52,740 nt of DNA, from the NCBI GenBank assembly GCA_024711005.1, contig JANJTQ010000296.1:1-52740 (forward strand). The letters run 5' to 3'. The notes beneath the pieces were generated by a model. It ran no database searches. It was not told the origin of the DNA and worked only from the letters and a program-made list of their open reading frames with translations. Source of the DNA: Opitutaceae bacterium. GTDB taxonomy: Bacteria; Verrucomicrobiota; Verrucomicrobiia; Opitutales; Opitutaceae. Position numbers and translations under genes: made by a program. Within the stretch, counting starts at the first letter, position 1, and every line of letters begins with the position of its first letter. Shown here piece by piece: positions 40,725 through 49,878 of the stretch.

Positions 40725-41827
40725 GCGAATTTCTCATCTCCTGCGGTGGAACCGGCGGACATCTCTCGCCCGGCATTGCGCTGGCCGAGGGCCTCGCCGA
40801 ACGCGGACACACCGCCACGCTGCTCATCAGCCAAAAACGTGTGGATGCGCGGCTCATCGAAAAATACCCGCACCTGCGTTTCGTTCCAATTCCCGGCGCG
40901 CCGTTCACGTTCAAGCCGGCCGGTTTGGTGCGCTTTGTCGTTTCGCAGACAAAGGGTTTTTTTGTCAGTTTGAAACTGGTCCGCTCGGTGCGGCCCGCGG
41001 GAATCGTCGGCTTCGGCGGCTTTACCACGGCGGCGATCATCGTGGCGGGCAAACTGCGCGGCGTGCCCGTCGCATTGCACGAGGCCAATCGCGTGCCCGG
41101 GCGCGCGATCCGTTCGTTGAGCCGTTTTGCCGGTCGCGTTTATCTTCCTCCCGGCGTCGATCTGACCGGTGTGCGCACGGGTGTCGTTCGCAATGTCGGC
41201 CTGCCGGTGCGGCGTGAAATCGCCCGCCTTCCGCGCGAAGAGGCATGCCGCCGGCTCGGTCTGGATCCTTCCAAAAAAGTGCTGGCGATCTTCGGTGGAA
41301 GCCAGGGGGCGACCGTGCTCAACGAGTGGGCTCGTCGCGAATTTCCCCAATTGGCCGCCGACGGCGTTCAGCTTTATTGCGTGACCGGCCTCGGCAAGGG
41401 CGCGGCGGATGTGGAGACGCTTAAGTCGGCCGGACCCTCGCCGGTCACCGCGATCTTTGTACCGTTTTCCGATCAGGTCGCCGCGTTGCTCTCCGCCGCC
41501 GATCTGGTGGTGGCGCGCGCGGGTGCCGGTTCGATCGCCGAGTTTATCCGCTGCGAAACGCCGTCGGTCGTCATTCCTTATCCGCACGCCGCCGACGATC
41601 ACCAGCGGGCGAACGCGCACTGGTTTCAAGAGCACGGCGGCGCGGTCGTCATTGATCAGACGAAGATCGATTCCGAACTCACCCGCGAAGTGCGCGCGCT
41701 TCTCGCCGACGAAAAGCGTCTGGCCGGGATCCGCGCGAATTTGCGTCGCCTCGGTCAGGCGTCACCGCTCTTGGCGATTCTCGACGACCTGGAAACATTC
41801 AGCCTGAAGGGAGCGACCACCGCATGA
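40721..41827 (+). CDS. murG: UDP-GlcNAc:lipid I GlcNAc-transferase MurG
   Basis: The 368-residue GT-B enzyme begins with a GTG overlapping the ftsW stop. It shows Cys-Gly-Gly-Thr-Gly-Gly-His-Leu-Ser-Pro-Gly at the start, His-Glu-Ala-Asn-Arg-Val-Pro-Gly, Gly-Gly-Ser-Gln-Gly-Ala in the C-terminal half, Arg-Ala-Gly-Ala-Gly-Ser-Ile-Ala-Glu, and Pro-His-Ala-Ala-Asp-Asp-His-Gln. It makes lipid II at the inner face of the membrane. It overlaps the next gene by ATGA. Confidence 0.95.
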   Translation: MSEFLISCGGTGGHLSPGIALAEGLAERGHTATLLISQKRVDARLIEKYPHLRFVPIPGAPFTFKPAGLVRFVVSQTKGFFVSLKLVRSVRPAGIVGFGGFTTAAIIVAGKLRGVPVALHEANRVPGRAIRSLSRFAGRVYLPPGVDLTGVRTGVVRNVGLPVRREIARLPREEACRRLGLDPSKKVLAIFGGSQGATVLNEWARREFPQLAADGVQLYCVTGLGKGAADVETLKSAGPSPVTAIFVPFSDQVAALLSAADLVVARAGAGSIAEFIRCETPSVVIPYPHAADDHQRANAHWFQEHGGAVVIDQTKIDSELTREVRALLADEKRLAGIRANLRRLGQASPLLAILDDLETFSLKGATTA

Positions 41828-44175
41828 GCGCGCCCCTGCCTTCCTTGTTCGGTCATGAGGTGACCACCGTGCATTGCGCGGGCGTTGGCGGCATGGGTTT
41901 GGGGCCGCTGGCGATTTATCTTTCGAGGACCGGCTTTCGTGTGAGCGGAGAGGATGACGGGCTGACCGCCGCGATGCGCGTTCAACTTGAGCGTGCAGGC
42001 GTGGCCGTCACGGGCCCGGGGGAAATCCCCGACGGTTGTCAGCTCGTCGCGTGCTCCTCGGCGATTGTCCCGACTCATCCCGCGGTGCTTGCGGCCAAGG
42101 CGCGTGATCTGCCGATCGTGCGGCGTGGCGAGTTGCTGGCCGAGGTGACCCGAGAGAAGCGACTGGTTGCGGTTTGCGGCTCGCATGGGAAGACCACGAC
42201 GACCGCCATGTTGATCTCGGCGTTGCGCGCGGCGGGTTTTCCCGCCGGACATGTGTTGGGTGGATTGTTTGCCGATGACGCGATCGCGCCCGCCCGTGCG
42301 GGGGCCAACGAGTGGGTGGTCGCCGAGATTGACGAAAGCGACGGCACGATCGGGCGGTTTTCGCCCGAGATCACGGTGGTGGTGAACCTGGATTGGGATC
42401 ACCCTGATTACTACCGCACCGCGGACGAGTTGGAGTCGGCGTTTCGCGCGCTTTTCCAACGGACGAAACGTGCGGTGCTGGTGAACGCAGGATGCGATTT
42501 TTCGAGGCGCGCAAGTAGCGCAGTCTTCCAGCCTGCTCTTGGGCATGGGATGCAGGATGGACGCCCGCGCTACCTTACGTTCGGGCCGGGCGGCGACTAT
42601 TCCGGCGAGATCGTTGGTGCATCCGGTGGACGTATCGAACTCGGGCTGGGCGGACATTTCTCTTTTCCATCCGCAACGGTGCGAGCGTTGGGCGATTTCA
42701 ATGCGCAGAACGCGATCGCCGCGCTGGCGGCGGCCCAGGTGATCGGCGTCGAGGGGCTTTCCGGCCAGGCGCTGGCCGACTTCCCGGGTGTGCGGCGCCG
42801 TCAGGCTGTGTTGCATGCCACGAATAACCTCACGGTTATCGAGGATTACGCGCATCATCCGTCGGAGATTCGCGCGTTGCTCGGCAGTCTGCGTGCGCAA
42901 ACCGACGGACGACTTGTAGTGGTTTTTCAACCACATCGCTTCAGCCGGACCGCTCAGTTCAAGGCGGATTTCGCCGCGGCCCTCGCAACGGGAGATGCGG
43001 TTTACCTGCTCGATGTGTATGGTGCGGGAGAATCTCCGGTCGCCGGAGGAACGACCGCCGATCTGGCGGCCGAATTGCACCGCATCGCTCCGTCGCTGCC
43101 GGTGGTCTATCATCCGGGAGACAATGCCGGGTTGCTGGCGGCGCTCGTTGGTGGCTGCAAGCCGGGGGACTTTGTGGCGTTTGTCGGCGCGGGTGACATC
43201 GACCTGATGGCGCGCGCCTGGCTGGACTCCGTTGTCACCGTTCGTTGGGAGAACCTCGCCGAAGCGTTGCAGGCGATGGTGTCGACGGGGACGCGAGTGA
43301 AACGCGAGGAGTCGCTCGCACGCAAAACCACGATGGGGCTCGGTGGTTGCGCCCGCCTCTATGCCGAGCCGGCGGACGTCGCCGATTTGCAGGCGCTCGT
43401 GAAGACCGCGAAGGCACGCGGTGTGCCGGTCATGCTGCTTGGCCGCGGGTCGAATCTGGTCGTGCCCGACGAAGGCGTGGACGGGCTCGTCATCAGTCTG
43501 CGGCAGCCGTCATGGGAAACATTTGAACCGCGCTCCGATGGCCGCGTCTGGGTGGGGGCGGGACTGAGAATGAAGAATCTTTGCGGCAAGGCGGCCAAGG
43601 CCGGGTTGGTGGGGTTTGAATTTTTGGAAGGCATTCCCGGCAACGTCGGCGGCGCGTTGCGCATGAACGCGGGCGCGATGGGCGGCTGGATGTTCGACGT
43701 GGTCGAGGAGGTCGCCGTGATGACGTACGACGGTGAAGTGCGCACCTTGAAGAAAGCCGAGATGCACGTGGATTACCGGCATTGCGCGGAGTTGCACGAT
43801 GCGATCGCGCTCGGGGCGTTGCTCAAACCCGCCTCGCAATCCGAGGCCGCAACCATCGCCCGGCAGATTGAAACATACCGGGAGAAGCGCCAAAAGTCGC
43901 AGCCACGCGAGCCGAGTGCGGGTTGCATTTTCAAAAACCCGGAGGGCGATTCCGCCGGCCGCCTGATCGATGTGAGCGGACTCAAAGGCGAGCGGGTGGG
44001 GGATGCGGAGGTATCGGCGGTCCACGCCAATTTTATCGTCAATCGCGGCAACGCCACGGCGGCCGATGTCATCGAATTGGTGCGACGCGTACGCGCCCGC
44101 GTCGAGCAGGCACAAGGAGTGAGCCTGGAGCCGGAGGTGCTGCTTTACGGCAAGCAATGGAAGGACGTCTTATGA
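41824..44175 (+). CDS. murC: Fused UDP-MurNAc:L-alanine ligase MurC and UDP-GlcNAc-enolpyruvate reductase MurB
   Basis: The 783-residue protein joins two enzymes that catalyse consecutive steps. Residues about 1-470 are MurC: Cys-Ala-Gly-Val-Gly-Gly-Met-Gly, Gly-Ser-His-Gly-Lys-Thr-Thr-Thr near 120, Glu-Ile-Asp-Glu-Ser-Asp-Gly-Thr and Asp-Tyr-Ala-His-His-Pro. Residues about 485-783 are the FAD enzyme MurB: Gly-Arg-Gly-Ser-Asn-Leu-Val-Val-Pro, Gly-Ile-Pro-Gly-Asn-Val-Gly-Gly-Ala-Leu-Arg-Met-Asn-Ala-Gly, and Ser-Ala-Gly-Cys701-Ile-Phe-Lys-Asn-Pro, where the proton-donor Ser of E. coli is Cys. MurB makes UDP-MurNAc; MurC adds L-Ala. Both ends overlap neighbours by ATGA. Confidence 0.95.
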   Translation: MSAPLPSLFGHEVTTVHCAGVGGMGLGPLAIYLSRTGFRVSGEDDGLTAAMRVQLERAGVAVTGPGEIPDGCQLVACSSAIVPTHPAVLAAKARDLPIVRRGELLAEVTREKRLVAVCGSHGKTTTTAMLISALRAAGFPAGHVLGGLFADDAIAPARAGANEWVVAEIDESDGTIGRFSPEITVVVNLDWDHPDYYRTADELESAFRALFQRTKRAVLVNAGCDFSRRASSAVFQPALGHGMQDGRPRYLTFGPGGDYSGEIVGASGGRIELGLGGHFSFPSATVRALGDFNAQNAIAALAAAQVIGVEGLSGQALADFPGVRRRQAVLHATNNLTVIEDYAHHPSEIRALLGSLRAQTDGRLVVVFQPHRFSRTAQFKADFAAALATGDAVYLLDVYGAGESPVAGGTTADLAAELHRIAPSLPVVYHPGDNAGLLAALVGGCKPGDFVAFVGAGDIDLMARAWLDSVVTVRWENLAEALQAMVSTGTRVKREESLARKTTMGLGGCARLYAEPADVADLQALVKTAKARGVPVMLLGRGSNLVVPDEGVDGLVISLRQPSWETFEPRSDGRVWVGAGLRMKNLCGKAAKAGLVGFEFLEGIPGNVGGALRMNAGAMGGWMFDVVEEVAVMTYDGEVRTLKKAEMHVDYRHCAELHDAIALGALLKPASQSEAATIARQIETYREKRQKSQPREPSAGCIFKNPEGDSAGRLIDVSGLKGERVGDAEVSAVHANFIVNRGNATAADVIELVRRVRARVEQAQGVSLEPEVLLYGKQWKDVL

Positions 44176-45119
44176 AAATTTCCACCCCCGTCATCGCGGT
44201 TCTCTGCGGCGGCACCTCGTCCGAGCGCGAGGTCTCGCTCGGTTCGGGCGCGGCCTCGGCGCTTGCGCTGGCGCGCAGTTTTCCGACCCGGTTGTTCTCC
44301 GTCGATTCCGACGCCTTGCCGGCGGGCCTCGACCCGTCGCGACACGTGGTTTTCTCCACGTTGCACGGCACGTTTGGCGAGGACGGCGGCATGCAACGGC
44401 TGCTGGACGAAGCGGGGGTGGTTTACGCCGGATGTGACGCGGCCTCCAGCGCGTTGACGATGGACAAAGCCGCCACCAAGGCCGCCGCCGCGGCTCGCGG
44501 GATTACCGTGGCAAAGGGACTGACGTTCTCCGCGGCACAAAAACCCGATGTCGAGGCGGTCGTTGCGGAGTTGGGGAATCAGGTGGTCATCAAACCCAAC
44601 GACCAAGGCAGCAGCGTTGGCCTGACGGTGGCGACCGACCGCAGGATGATTGCACAAGCGCTCGCCGCCATCACCGCGGGCAACTGGCTCATTGAGCAAC
44701 GCCTCGTCGGGCGTGAGTTGTCGGTCGGCGTGCTGGGCGGCAAGGCGATGGGAGTGGTCGAAATCCGGCCCAAGTCGGGCGTCTATGATTTCGCGAGCAA
44801 GTACACCAAGGGGGCGACCGAGTATTTCGCGCCTGCGCCTATCGATGAGTCCCTGACGACGACCGTCCGGAGGGCGGCCGAAACCGCCTTCGCCGCCTGC
44901 GGTTGCCGCGACTACGCCCGCGTGGATTTCATCCTCTGTGAGCAAACTGTGGACAACCCGCTTTATTTACTCGAAATCAACACGCTACCCGGCATGAAAG
45001 AGACCAGTCTTTTGCCTATGAGCGCACGCTGCGCCGGGTTGGATTTTACCGCCTTGGTACGGGAACTGGTGAGTCCGGCTGTGCAGCGTTTTTCGGGCAG
45101 TCCACACAAGTATCGATGA
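44172..45119 (+). CDS. ddl: D-alanine:D-alanine ligase Ddl
   Basis: The 315-residue ATP-grasp enzyme has [10 protein letters not shown] at the start, Leu-His-Gly-Thr-Phe-Gly-Glu-Asp-Gly, Val-Ile-Lys-Pro-Asn-Asp-Gln-Gly-Ser-Ser-Val-Gly, Tyr-Ala-Arg-Val-Asp-Phe and Glu-Ile-Asn-Thr-Leu-Pro-Gly-Met. It makes D-Ala-D-Ala for MurF. The start overlaps the MurC-MurB stop and the end overlaps ftsQ, both by ATGA. Confidence 0.95.
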   Translation: MKISTPVIAVLCGGTSSEREVSLGSGAASALALARSFPTRLFSVDSDALPAGLDPSRHVVFSTLHGTFGEDGGMQRLLDEAGVVYAGCDAASSALTMDKAATKAAAAARGITVAKGLTFSAAQKPDVEAVVAELGNQVVIKPNDQGSSVGLTVATDRRMIAQALAAITAGNWLIEQRLVGRELSVGVLGGKAMGVVEIRPKSGVYDFASKYTKGATEYFAPAPIDESLTTTVRRAAETAFAACGCRDYARVDFILCEQTVDNPLYLLEINTLPGMKETSLLPMSARCAGLDFTALVRELVSPAVQRFSGSPHKYR

Positions 45120-46138
45120 GTCAGAGTCGTCCCAATCCTCCCACCACCCGCACCTGGCGCGATATTCCGCAGCCGGTTGCGCCGCGCATGCGCACATTGG
45201 GTCGCGAGGGCAAGAAGCGTCTGGCGATGGCCATCGGCAACATCGTGGGACTCGTGCTTGTTCTGGGCGGGTTCGGCTGGGGAATTTTCGAGGTCATTGT
45301 TTTATGGGAAACCAACCCGACGCGGATCACCGCGCCGACCAAAGGCGTGCCGGTTCGCGACTTCGCGGTGCGCACCGACGGGGTGCTGGACAAGGAGTGG
45401 GTCGCACGGACCCTTCTTCTGCCGAAGGACACAGGCCTCATGGAACTCGACCTCGTCGATCTCAAGCGACGCCTTGAGGAAAGCGGCCAGGTGAGCAAGG
45501 CGGTCATTGAGCGTCGTTTCCCGGATGTTCTCGTGGTGACGCTTCAGGAGCGCACTCCGGTCGCGCGTGTCATGGCCCGTATCGGCAATGCGGCACCGGT
45601 GTCCTTCATGATCGCCCGCGACGGGATGGTGTATTCGGGATTTGGTTACGATAAAGGAATGTCCGAGGAATTGCCGTTCATTGACGGGGTGAAGCTGGTT
45701 CGCGAGGGCTCCGGCTTTGCCCGCATCTCCGGCATGGAAGCGGTGGCCGATCTCCTCGGCACCGCCCAGGCGTCCGCCCCGGCGCTTTATCGTTCGTTCA
45801 AGGTCGTTTCGCTCGCGCGGTTCGCGCTCGACCGCACCCTCACGGTGAAATCGACGGAGGTCGAGGTGATCACGTTCGGCTCGTCGGAGGACAGTTTTTA
45901 CCGGCAGCTCGCCCGCCTCGATTACATCCTGGAGGAGACGCGCCAGCAGAATATCGCCGGACAAATCAAATCGGTGAACCTCGCCATCGGCGACAAACAG
46001 GTGCCGATCTCATTTGAAACCACGCTTAACGATCGGACCGCGCCCGCCGCATCCGCTCTCAGGTCCGCCTCGCCTTCGGGCCCCGGGCCTTTCGCCCTGC
46101 CTCCCCGCAACACTTCTCCTTCGCAACGTGATTTCTAG
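45116..46138 (+). CDS. ftsQ: Cell division protein FtsQ
   Basis: The 340-residue bitopic protein has a cytoplasmic end of about 40 residues, a membrane helix (about 43-64) and a periplasmic POTRA-like domain (about 75-150; Leu-Val-Asp-Leu-Lys-Arg-Arg-Leu-Glu-Glu, then Val-Ile-Glu-Arg-Arg-Phe-Pro-Asp-Val-Leu). A further beta domain and a Pro/Ser-rich tail follow. It recruits FtsL and FtsB to the septum. Sequence similarity is modest, but topology and its place between ddl and ftsA support the call. Confidence 0.88.
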   Translation: MSQSRPNPPTTRTWRDIPQPVAPRMRTLGREGKKRLAMAIGNIVGLVLVLGGFGWGIFEVIVLWETNPTRITAPTKGVPVRDFAVRTDGVLDKEWVARTLLLPKDTGLMELDLVDLKRRLEESGQVSKAVIERRFPDVLVVTLQERTPVARVMARIGNAAPVSFMIARDGMVYSGFGYDKGMSEELPFIDGVKLVREGSGFARISGMEAVADLLGTAQASAPALYRSFKVVSLARFALDRTLTVKSTEVEVITFGSSEDSFYRQLARLDYILEETRQQNIAGQIKSVNLAIGDKQVPISFETTLNDRTAPAASALRSASPSGPGPFALPPRNTSPSQRDF

Positions 46139-47339
46139 AACCAAGTTTATCGGAGCCGTTGAAATCGGCACTTCCAAGGTCAGCGTGCTGATCGGCGAAC
46201 TCACCCAAGGCCGCACGCTTCACATCATCGGGGTCGGCGAATGTCAGTCGCGCGGAGTCATCAAGGGCGCGGTCTCCGACTTCAAGGCCGCCAGCGAAGC
46301 CACGCACAGTGCGCTCATGGCCGCGGAGCAGAGCGCCGGCACGCGCATTGACGAGGTTTACCTCGCCCAGACCGGCGGTCATCTTGAAGGTTTTTACAAC
46401 GAAGCCGCCGTGAATGTTTCCGCCGCCGACAACATGGTGGGCGCGCCCGACATCGACACGGTTTGTCGCCTCGCCAAGGCCAAAAATCTTCCCGACGGCC
46501 GCATGGTGGTTCATCACCTGCGCCGCCCGTTCCGCCTCGACGGCCGCAACGTTCCCGATCCCGAGCACCTCGTCGGCCAGCGTCTTGAGGCCGGTTACTG
46601 GACCGTGCACGGGCTCGAGGGCAAGATCGCCGACAACATCCATGTCATCCGCGGCTTCAACGTTCGTGTCGCCGAACTGATTCTCTCCAGCCTCGCGTCG
46701 GGCACCATCCTTGCTTCCGCCGAGGACAAGCAAAACGGCGTGCTGGTGATCGACATCGGCGCGGGCACCACCGATTTCGTTCTCTATCGTGACGGCTGCG
46801 CGCAGCTCACCGGTGTCGTGCCGGTCGGTGGCGTGCACCTGACCAACGATCTTAGCCTTGGCCTGCGTGTCACCGAGGGGCAGGCGGAGAAGCTGAAGCT
46901 CCGCTTTGGCCGCGGTACCATCGCCACCAAGGACCGCTCCGAAAAGGTCTGGCTCAACGGAGACTTTGCCATCGGTGACCGCCAGTTCCCGCGTCACACG
47001 ATCGAGCAAATCACCGCCGCACGCACCGCCGAGCTGTTTGAAGTCGTGCGCAAAAAACTCGGCCCCGCGTTTTCTCCCGAGAAGGCCGCAGCCGGCGTCA
47101 TCCTGACGGGCGGTTCGGCCAAGCTTCCGGGACTCGACGAAGCCGCCGCACGCGCCTTCGGTGTTCAAACCCGCCTCGGCGAGGCGCCCGGCTGGGTGGC
47201 GGAAAACCTCCGCGATCCGTCCTTCAGCAGCGTGCTTGGCCTTCTGCAATATGGCCTCAGTTCCCGCGCCGATCTTGCCGCGCCCCGACGCCGCACGCGC
47301 ACGCCGGGCTGGGTTGGCAAACTCTTCGCGACCGCCTGA
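46128..47339 (+). CDS. ftsA: Cell division protein FtsA
   Basis: The 403-residue actin-like ATPase starts at a GTG that overlaps the ftsQ end by 11 bases. It has Gly-Ala-Val-Glu-Ile-Gly-Thr-Ser-Lys-Val near the start, Val-Ile-Asp-Ile-Gly-Ala-Gly-Thr-Thr-Asp in the second phosphate loop, and Leu-Thr-Gly-Gly-Ser-Ala-Lys-Leu-Pro-Gly. The end (Gly-Trp-Val-Gly-Lys-Leu-Phe) fits the amphipathic membrane-targeting helix that ties FtsZ filaments to the membrane. A much longer ATG frame from 46014 would overlap ftsQ by 125 bases with no family similarity. Confidence 0.93.
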   Translation: MISRTKFIGAVEIGTSKVSVLIGELTQGRTLHIIGVGECQSRGVIKGAVSDFKAASEATHSALMAAEQSAGTRIDEVYLAQTGGHLEGFYNEAAVNVSAADNMVGAPDIDTVCRLAKAKNLPDGRMVVHHLRRPFRLDGRNVPDPEHLVGQRLEAGYWTVHGLEGKIADNIHVIRGFNVRVAELILSSLASGTILASAEDKQNGVLVIDIGAGTTDFVLYRDGCAQLTGVVPVGGVHLTNDLSLGLRVTEGQAEKLKLRFGRGTIATKDRSEKVWLNGDFAIGDRQFPRHTIEQITAARTAELFEVVRKKLGPAFSPEKAAAGVILTGGSAKLPGLDEAAARAFGVQTRLGEAPGWVAENLRDPSFSSVLGLLQYGLSSRADLAAPRRRTRTPGWVGKLFATA

Positions 47340-47361
47340 CCGCCCTATCGAGGATCACGTC

Positions 47362-48666
47362 ATGACTCCCAACGAACTTCCCCTTACGCACGAAATCCTC
47401 ACCGATCGCACGATCGCGATCAAAGTCGTGGGCATCGGCGGCGCCGGCTCGAATGCGGTCGATCGTCTCAAGATGGAGAACCTCGACCGCCTTCAGATGG
47501 CGGTCATCAACACCGACCATCAGGCCCTCGCCAACTCGCCGGTGCAGGACAAAATTTTCATCGGGTCGACCGTCACGCGCGGACTTGGTGCGGGTGGCGA
47601 CCCCGACCTCGGCCATGACGCCGCCGAAGCCGACCGCGAGAAGATCGCCACGGTCGTGAAGGACTGCGACCTCGTGTTTCTCGTTGCCGGCATGGGTGGC
47701 GGAACGGGCAGCGGAGCGGCCCCAACCGTCGCCGAAATCGCCGCCGAAGCGGGCGCGCTGGTCATCGCCTTTGTCACGCTGCCGTTCACCTTTGAAGGTG
47801 GCCGCCGTGCCAAGCAGGCCGAGGAAGGTCTCGCCGCCCTTCGCAAGGTGTGCGACGCGGTCATTCCGCTGCCCAACGACATCCTCCTTCAGCAAGCCGA
47901 GGACGGTGAAACCGCCCTCGATTCGTTTGCCCGCGCCGACGAATGGATCGGTCGCGGCGTGAAATCAATCTGGTCGATGCTCTTCCGCACCGGCCTGATC
48001 AACCTGGACTTCGCCACGCTTCGTCAGGCGTTTCACACGCGTGGTGGCAAGACGCTCTTTGGTCTGGGTTGTGGCTCCGGCGAGAACGCCGTGGCCGATG
48101 CGATCGAAGGCGTGAAACTCTGTCCGCTGCTGGCCACGCCCGAGTTTGCCCGCAAGGCCGACCGCCTGCTCGTCAACATTGTGGGCGGAACCGATCTTAC
48201 CCTGCCCAAGGTCAACGAAATCATGACCGCGGTGACGGAGCAGTTTGGCCGTGATTCCCATGTCATCATGGGGGCGGTGATCGACGAAGACATGCAGGGC
48301 AAAGTCGAGATCGTCGTGCTCGGCACGAGTGACATCGGCGGACGCGCCGGTGGCGTGCGCCGCCCGGCCACGATGGCGCGGCCGACGCGCGCGTTTAATC
48401 CTTCGTCGGTGAGCAACACCCACGAATTGCCCATCGAAATGGAGACGCCCGCGACTCGCGCCGCCGCCCGTCCCGCGCCTGCGTCGGCGTCGGCAAAGGC
48501 GAAAGTGGCTTCCGAGTTGCCGTTGGAACCGGTCGCGCAGAACGAATTCTCCTTCAGTGAAGTCGAAAGTCGGGGCCACTTTGACAAGACGGACCGCAAT
48601 CTCTTCGAAGGGCAGGACCTGGATGTCCCCACCTATTTGCGCAAGGGCATCCGGCTGGCGTTGTGA
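47362..48666 (+). CDS. ftsZ: Cell division protein FtsZ
   Basis: The 434-residue tubulin-like GTPase has Gly-Ile-Gly-Gly-Ala-Gly-Ser-Asn at about 24-31, the tubulin signature Gly-Gly-Gly-Thr-Gly-Ser-Gly (112-118), Leu-Pro-Asn-Asp, and Asn-Leu-Asp-Phe-Ala-Thr-Leu in the T7 region. An Ala/Pro-rich linker (about 335-395) leads to the tail peptide Asp-Val-Pro-Thr-Tyr-Leu-Arg-Lys, which binds FtsA. It forms the Z-ring. The ATG at 47362 is 22 bases after the ftsA stop. Confidence 0.96.
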   Translation: MTPNELPLTHEILTDRTIAIKVVGIGGAGSNAVDRLKMENLDRLQMAVINTDHQALANSPVQDKIFIGSTVTRGLGAGGDPDLGHDAAEADREKIATVVKDCDLVFLVAGMGGGTGSGAAPTVAEIAAEAGALVIAFVTLPFTFEGGRRAKQAEEGLAALRKVCDAVIPLPNDILLQQAEDGETALDSFARADEWIGRGVKSIWSMLFRTGLINLDFATLRQAFHTRGGKTLFGLGCGSGENAVADAIEGVKLCPLLATPEFARKADRLLVNIVGGTDLTLPKVNEIMTAVTEQFGRDSHVIMGAVIDEDMQGKVEIVVLGTSDIGGRAGGVRRPATMARPTRAFNPSSVSNTHELPIEMETPATRAAARPAPASASAKAKVASELPLEPVAQNEFSFSEVESRGHFDKTDRNLFEGQDLDVPTYLRKGIRLAL

Positions 48667-48835
48667 TCGACACGGGCGCGGCGACTTCGTCGCGTTCGTG
48701 TTGGCCGACGAGTCCCCCGACTCGGTGGCGCCGGTTGATCGAAGTTGTTCGAGGTGACGGTCTGCTCGCCGATTTACGGCCCCTTTGCGAAGGCCCCCCT
48801 TGGCAAGCGCGATCCTTTGTGCACCATCTTCCCTC

Positions 48836-49861
48836 ATGTTTGTCGACGAGTGTGTGATCAAAGTTCAAGCCGGTGATGGTGGTCGCGGAGCCGTGAGCTT
48901 CCGCCGCGAAAAATACGAGCCTTGGGGCGGTCCCAACGGCGGCGATGGCGGCCGTGGTGGCGACGTTGTTTTGCTCGGCGACGACGACACCAACAATCTC
49001 ATCGACTATAAGTACAAGCCGCACTGGAACGCGAAGCCGGGTGAACACGGCCAGGGTGCGGATCGCTACGGCAAGGAGGGCGAGTCCTGCGTGCTTCGCC
49101 TCCCGCTTGGAACCGTGGTGATCGATGAGGAGACCGGCAAACCCGTCGCCGAACTCATCGAGGACGGCGAACGCATCGTTTTGTGCAAGGGCGGCAACGG
49201 CGGCTGGGGCAACATCCACTTTAAGACCGCCACCAATCGGGCGCCCAAGCGCGCCAACGCCGGACAACCGGGCGAGAGCGGCAAGTTCCGTCTTGTCCTC
49301 AAGAGCATCGCCGACATCGGCCTCGTCGGCGTTCCCAACGCGGGCAAATACGCTCTGACCGCCCGCATCACCAAGGCCCGCCCAAAAACCGCCGCCTATC
49401 CGTTCACCACGCTGCACCCGCAGATAGGGGTGATCGAATATCCCGAGACGTTCGACCGCCTGCTCCTTGCGGACGTTCCGGGTTTGATCGAAGGCGCCAG
49501 CGAGAACCGCGGTCTTGGTCATCGTTTCCTGCGGCACATCGAACGTTGCACGCTCCTCATGTTCCTCATCGACATGGCGGGCACCGACGACCGCGACCCG
49601 CGCGAGGATTACGAGACCCTCGTCAACGAGCTGAAGCTTTACGACAAGTCCCTGCTCAAGAAGCCTCGGGTGGTGGTTGCCAACAAAATGGACGTCGAGG
49701 CCTCCGCGGAGAACCTCAAGAAATTCAAGCGCCGCCACAAGGTCGACATCATCGAAATCTCCTGTCTCACGGGAGACGGCATCGACGACCTCACCCAGGC
49801 ATTGCGCAAGCGCGTCATCAAACACGGTGGCAAGACCCGCCTCATCAAGAAAACCGCCTGA
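48836..49861 (+). CDS. obgE: Obg-family GTPase ObgE/CgtA with an altered P-loop
   Basis: The 341-residue protein has the glycine-rich Obg domain (about 1-158; Gly-Gly-Pro-Asn-Gly-Gly-Asp-Gly-Gly-Arg-Gly-Gly) and a G domain (about 160-335) with switch Phe-Thr-Thr-Leu, Asp-Val-Pro-Gly-Leu-Ile-Glu-Gly-Ala, Asn-Lys-Met-Asp and Ser-Cys-Leu-Thr-Gly. It acts in large ribosomal subunit assembly and is normally essential. The P-loop reads Gly-Val-Pro-Asn-Ala-Gly-Lys171-Tyr172, where Ser is expected to bind Mg2+. The codon TAC is at 49349-49351; one base change would give Ser (TCC). The ATG at 48836 matches the family start. A 169-base gap with a small CGAGTC/GACTCG hairpin separates it from ftsZ. Confidence 0.93.
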   Translation: MFVDECVIKVQAGDGGRGAVSFRREKYEPWGGPNGGDGGRGGDVVLLGDDDTNNLIDYKYKPHWNAKPGEHGQGADRYGKEGESCVLRLPLGTVVIDEETGKPVAELIEDGERIVLCKGGNGGWGNIHFKTATNRAPKRANAGQPGESGKFRLVLKSIADIGLVGVPNAGKYALTARITKARPKTAAYPFTTLHPQIGVIEYPETFDRLLLADVPGLIEGASENRGLGHRFLRHIERCTLLMFLIDMAGTDDRDPREDYETLVNELKLYDKSLLKKPRVVVANKMDVEASAENLKKFKRRHKVDIIEISCLTGDGIDDLTQALRKRVIKHGGKTRLIKKTA

Positions 49862-49878
49862 TCATCGCCGCAACCCTT

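Noticed and set aside
46014-46127. An upstream ATG start for ftsA
   Set aside because: It would overlap ftsQ by 125 bases with low-complexity residues; FtsA similarity begins right after the GTG at 46128.
48709-48724. CGAGTC/GACTCG hairpin after ftsZ as a terminator
   Set aside because: The stem is only six pairs with a four-base loop and no T-run; obgE follows on the same strand and may be cotranscribed, so a terminator call is not supported.
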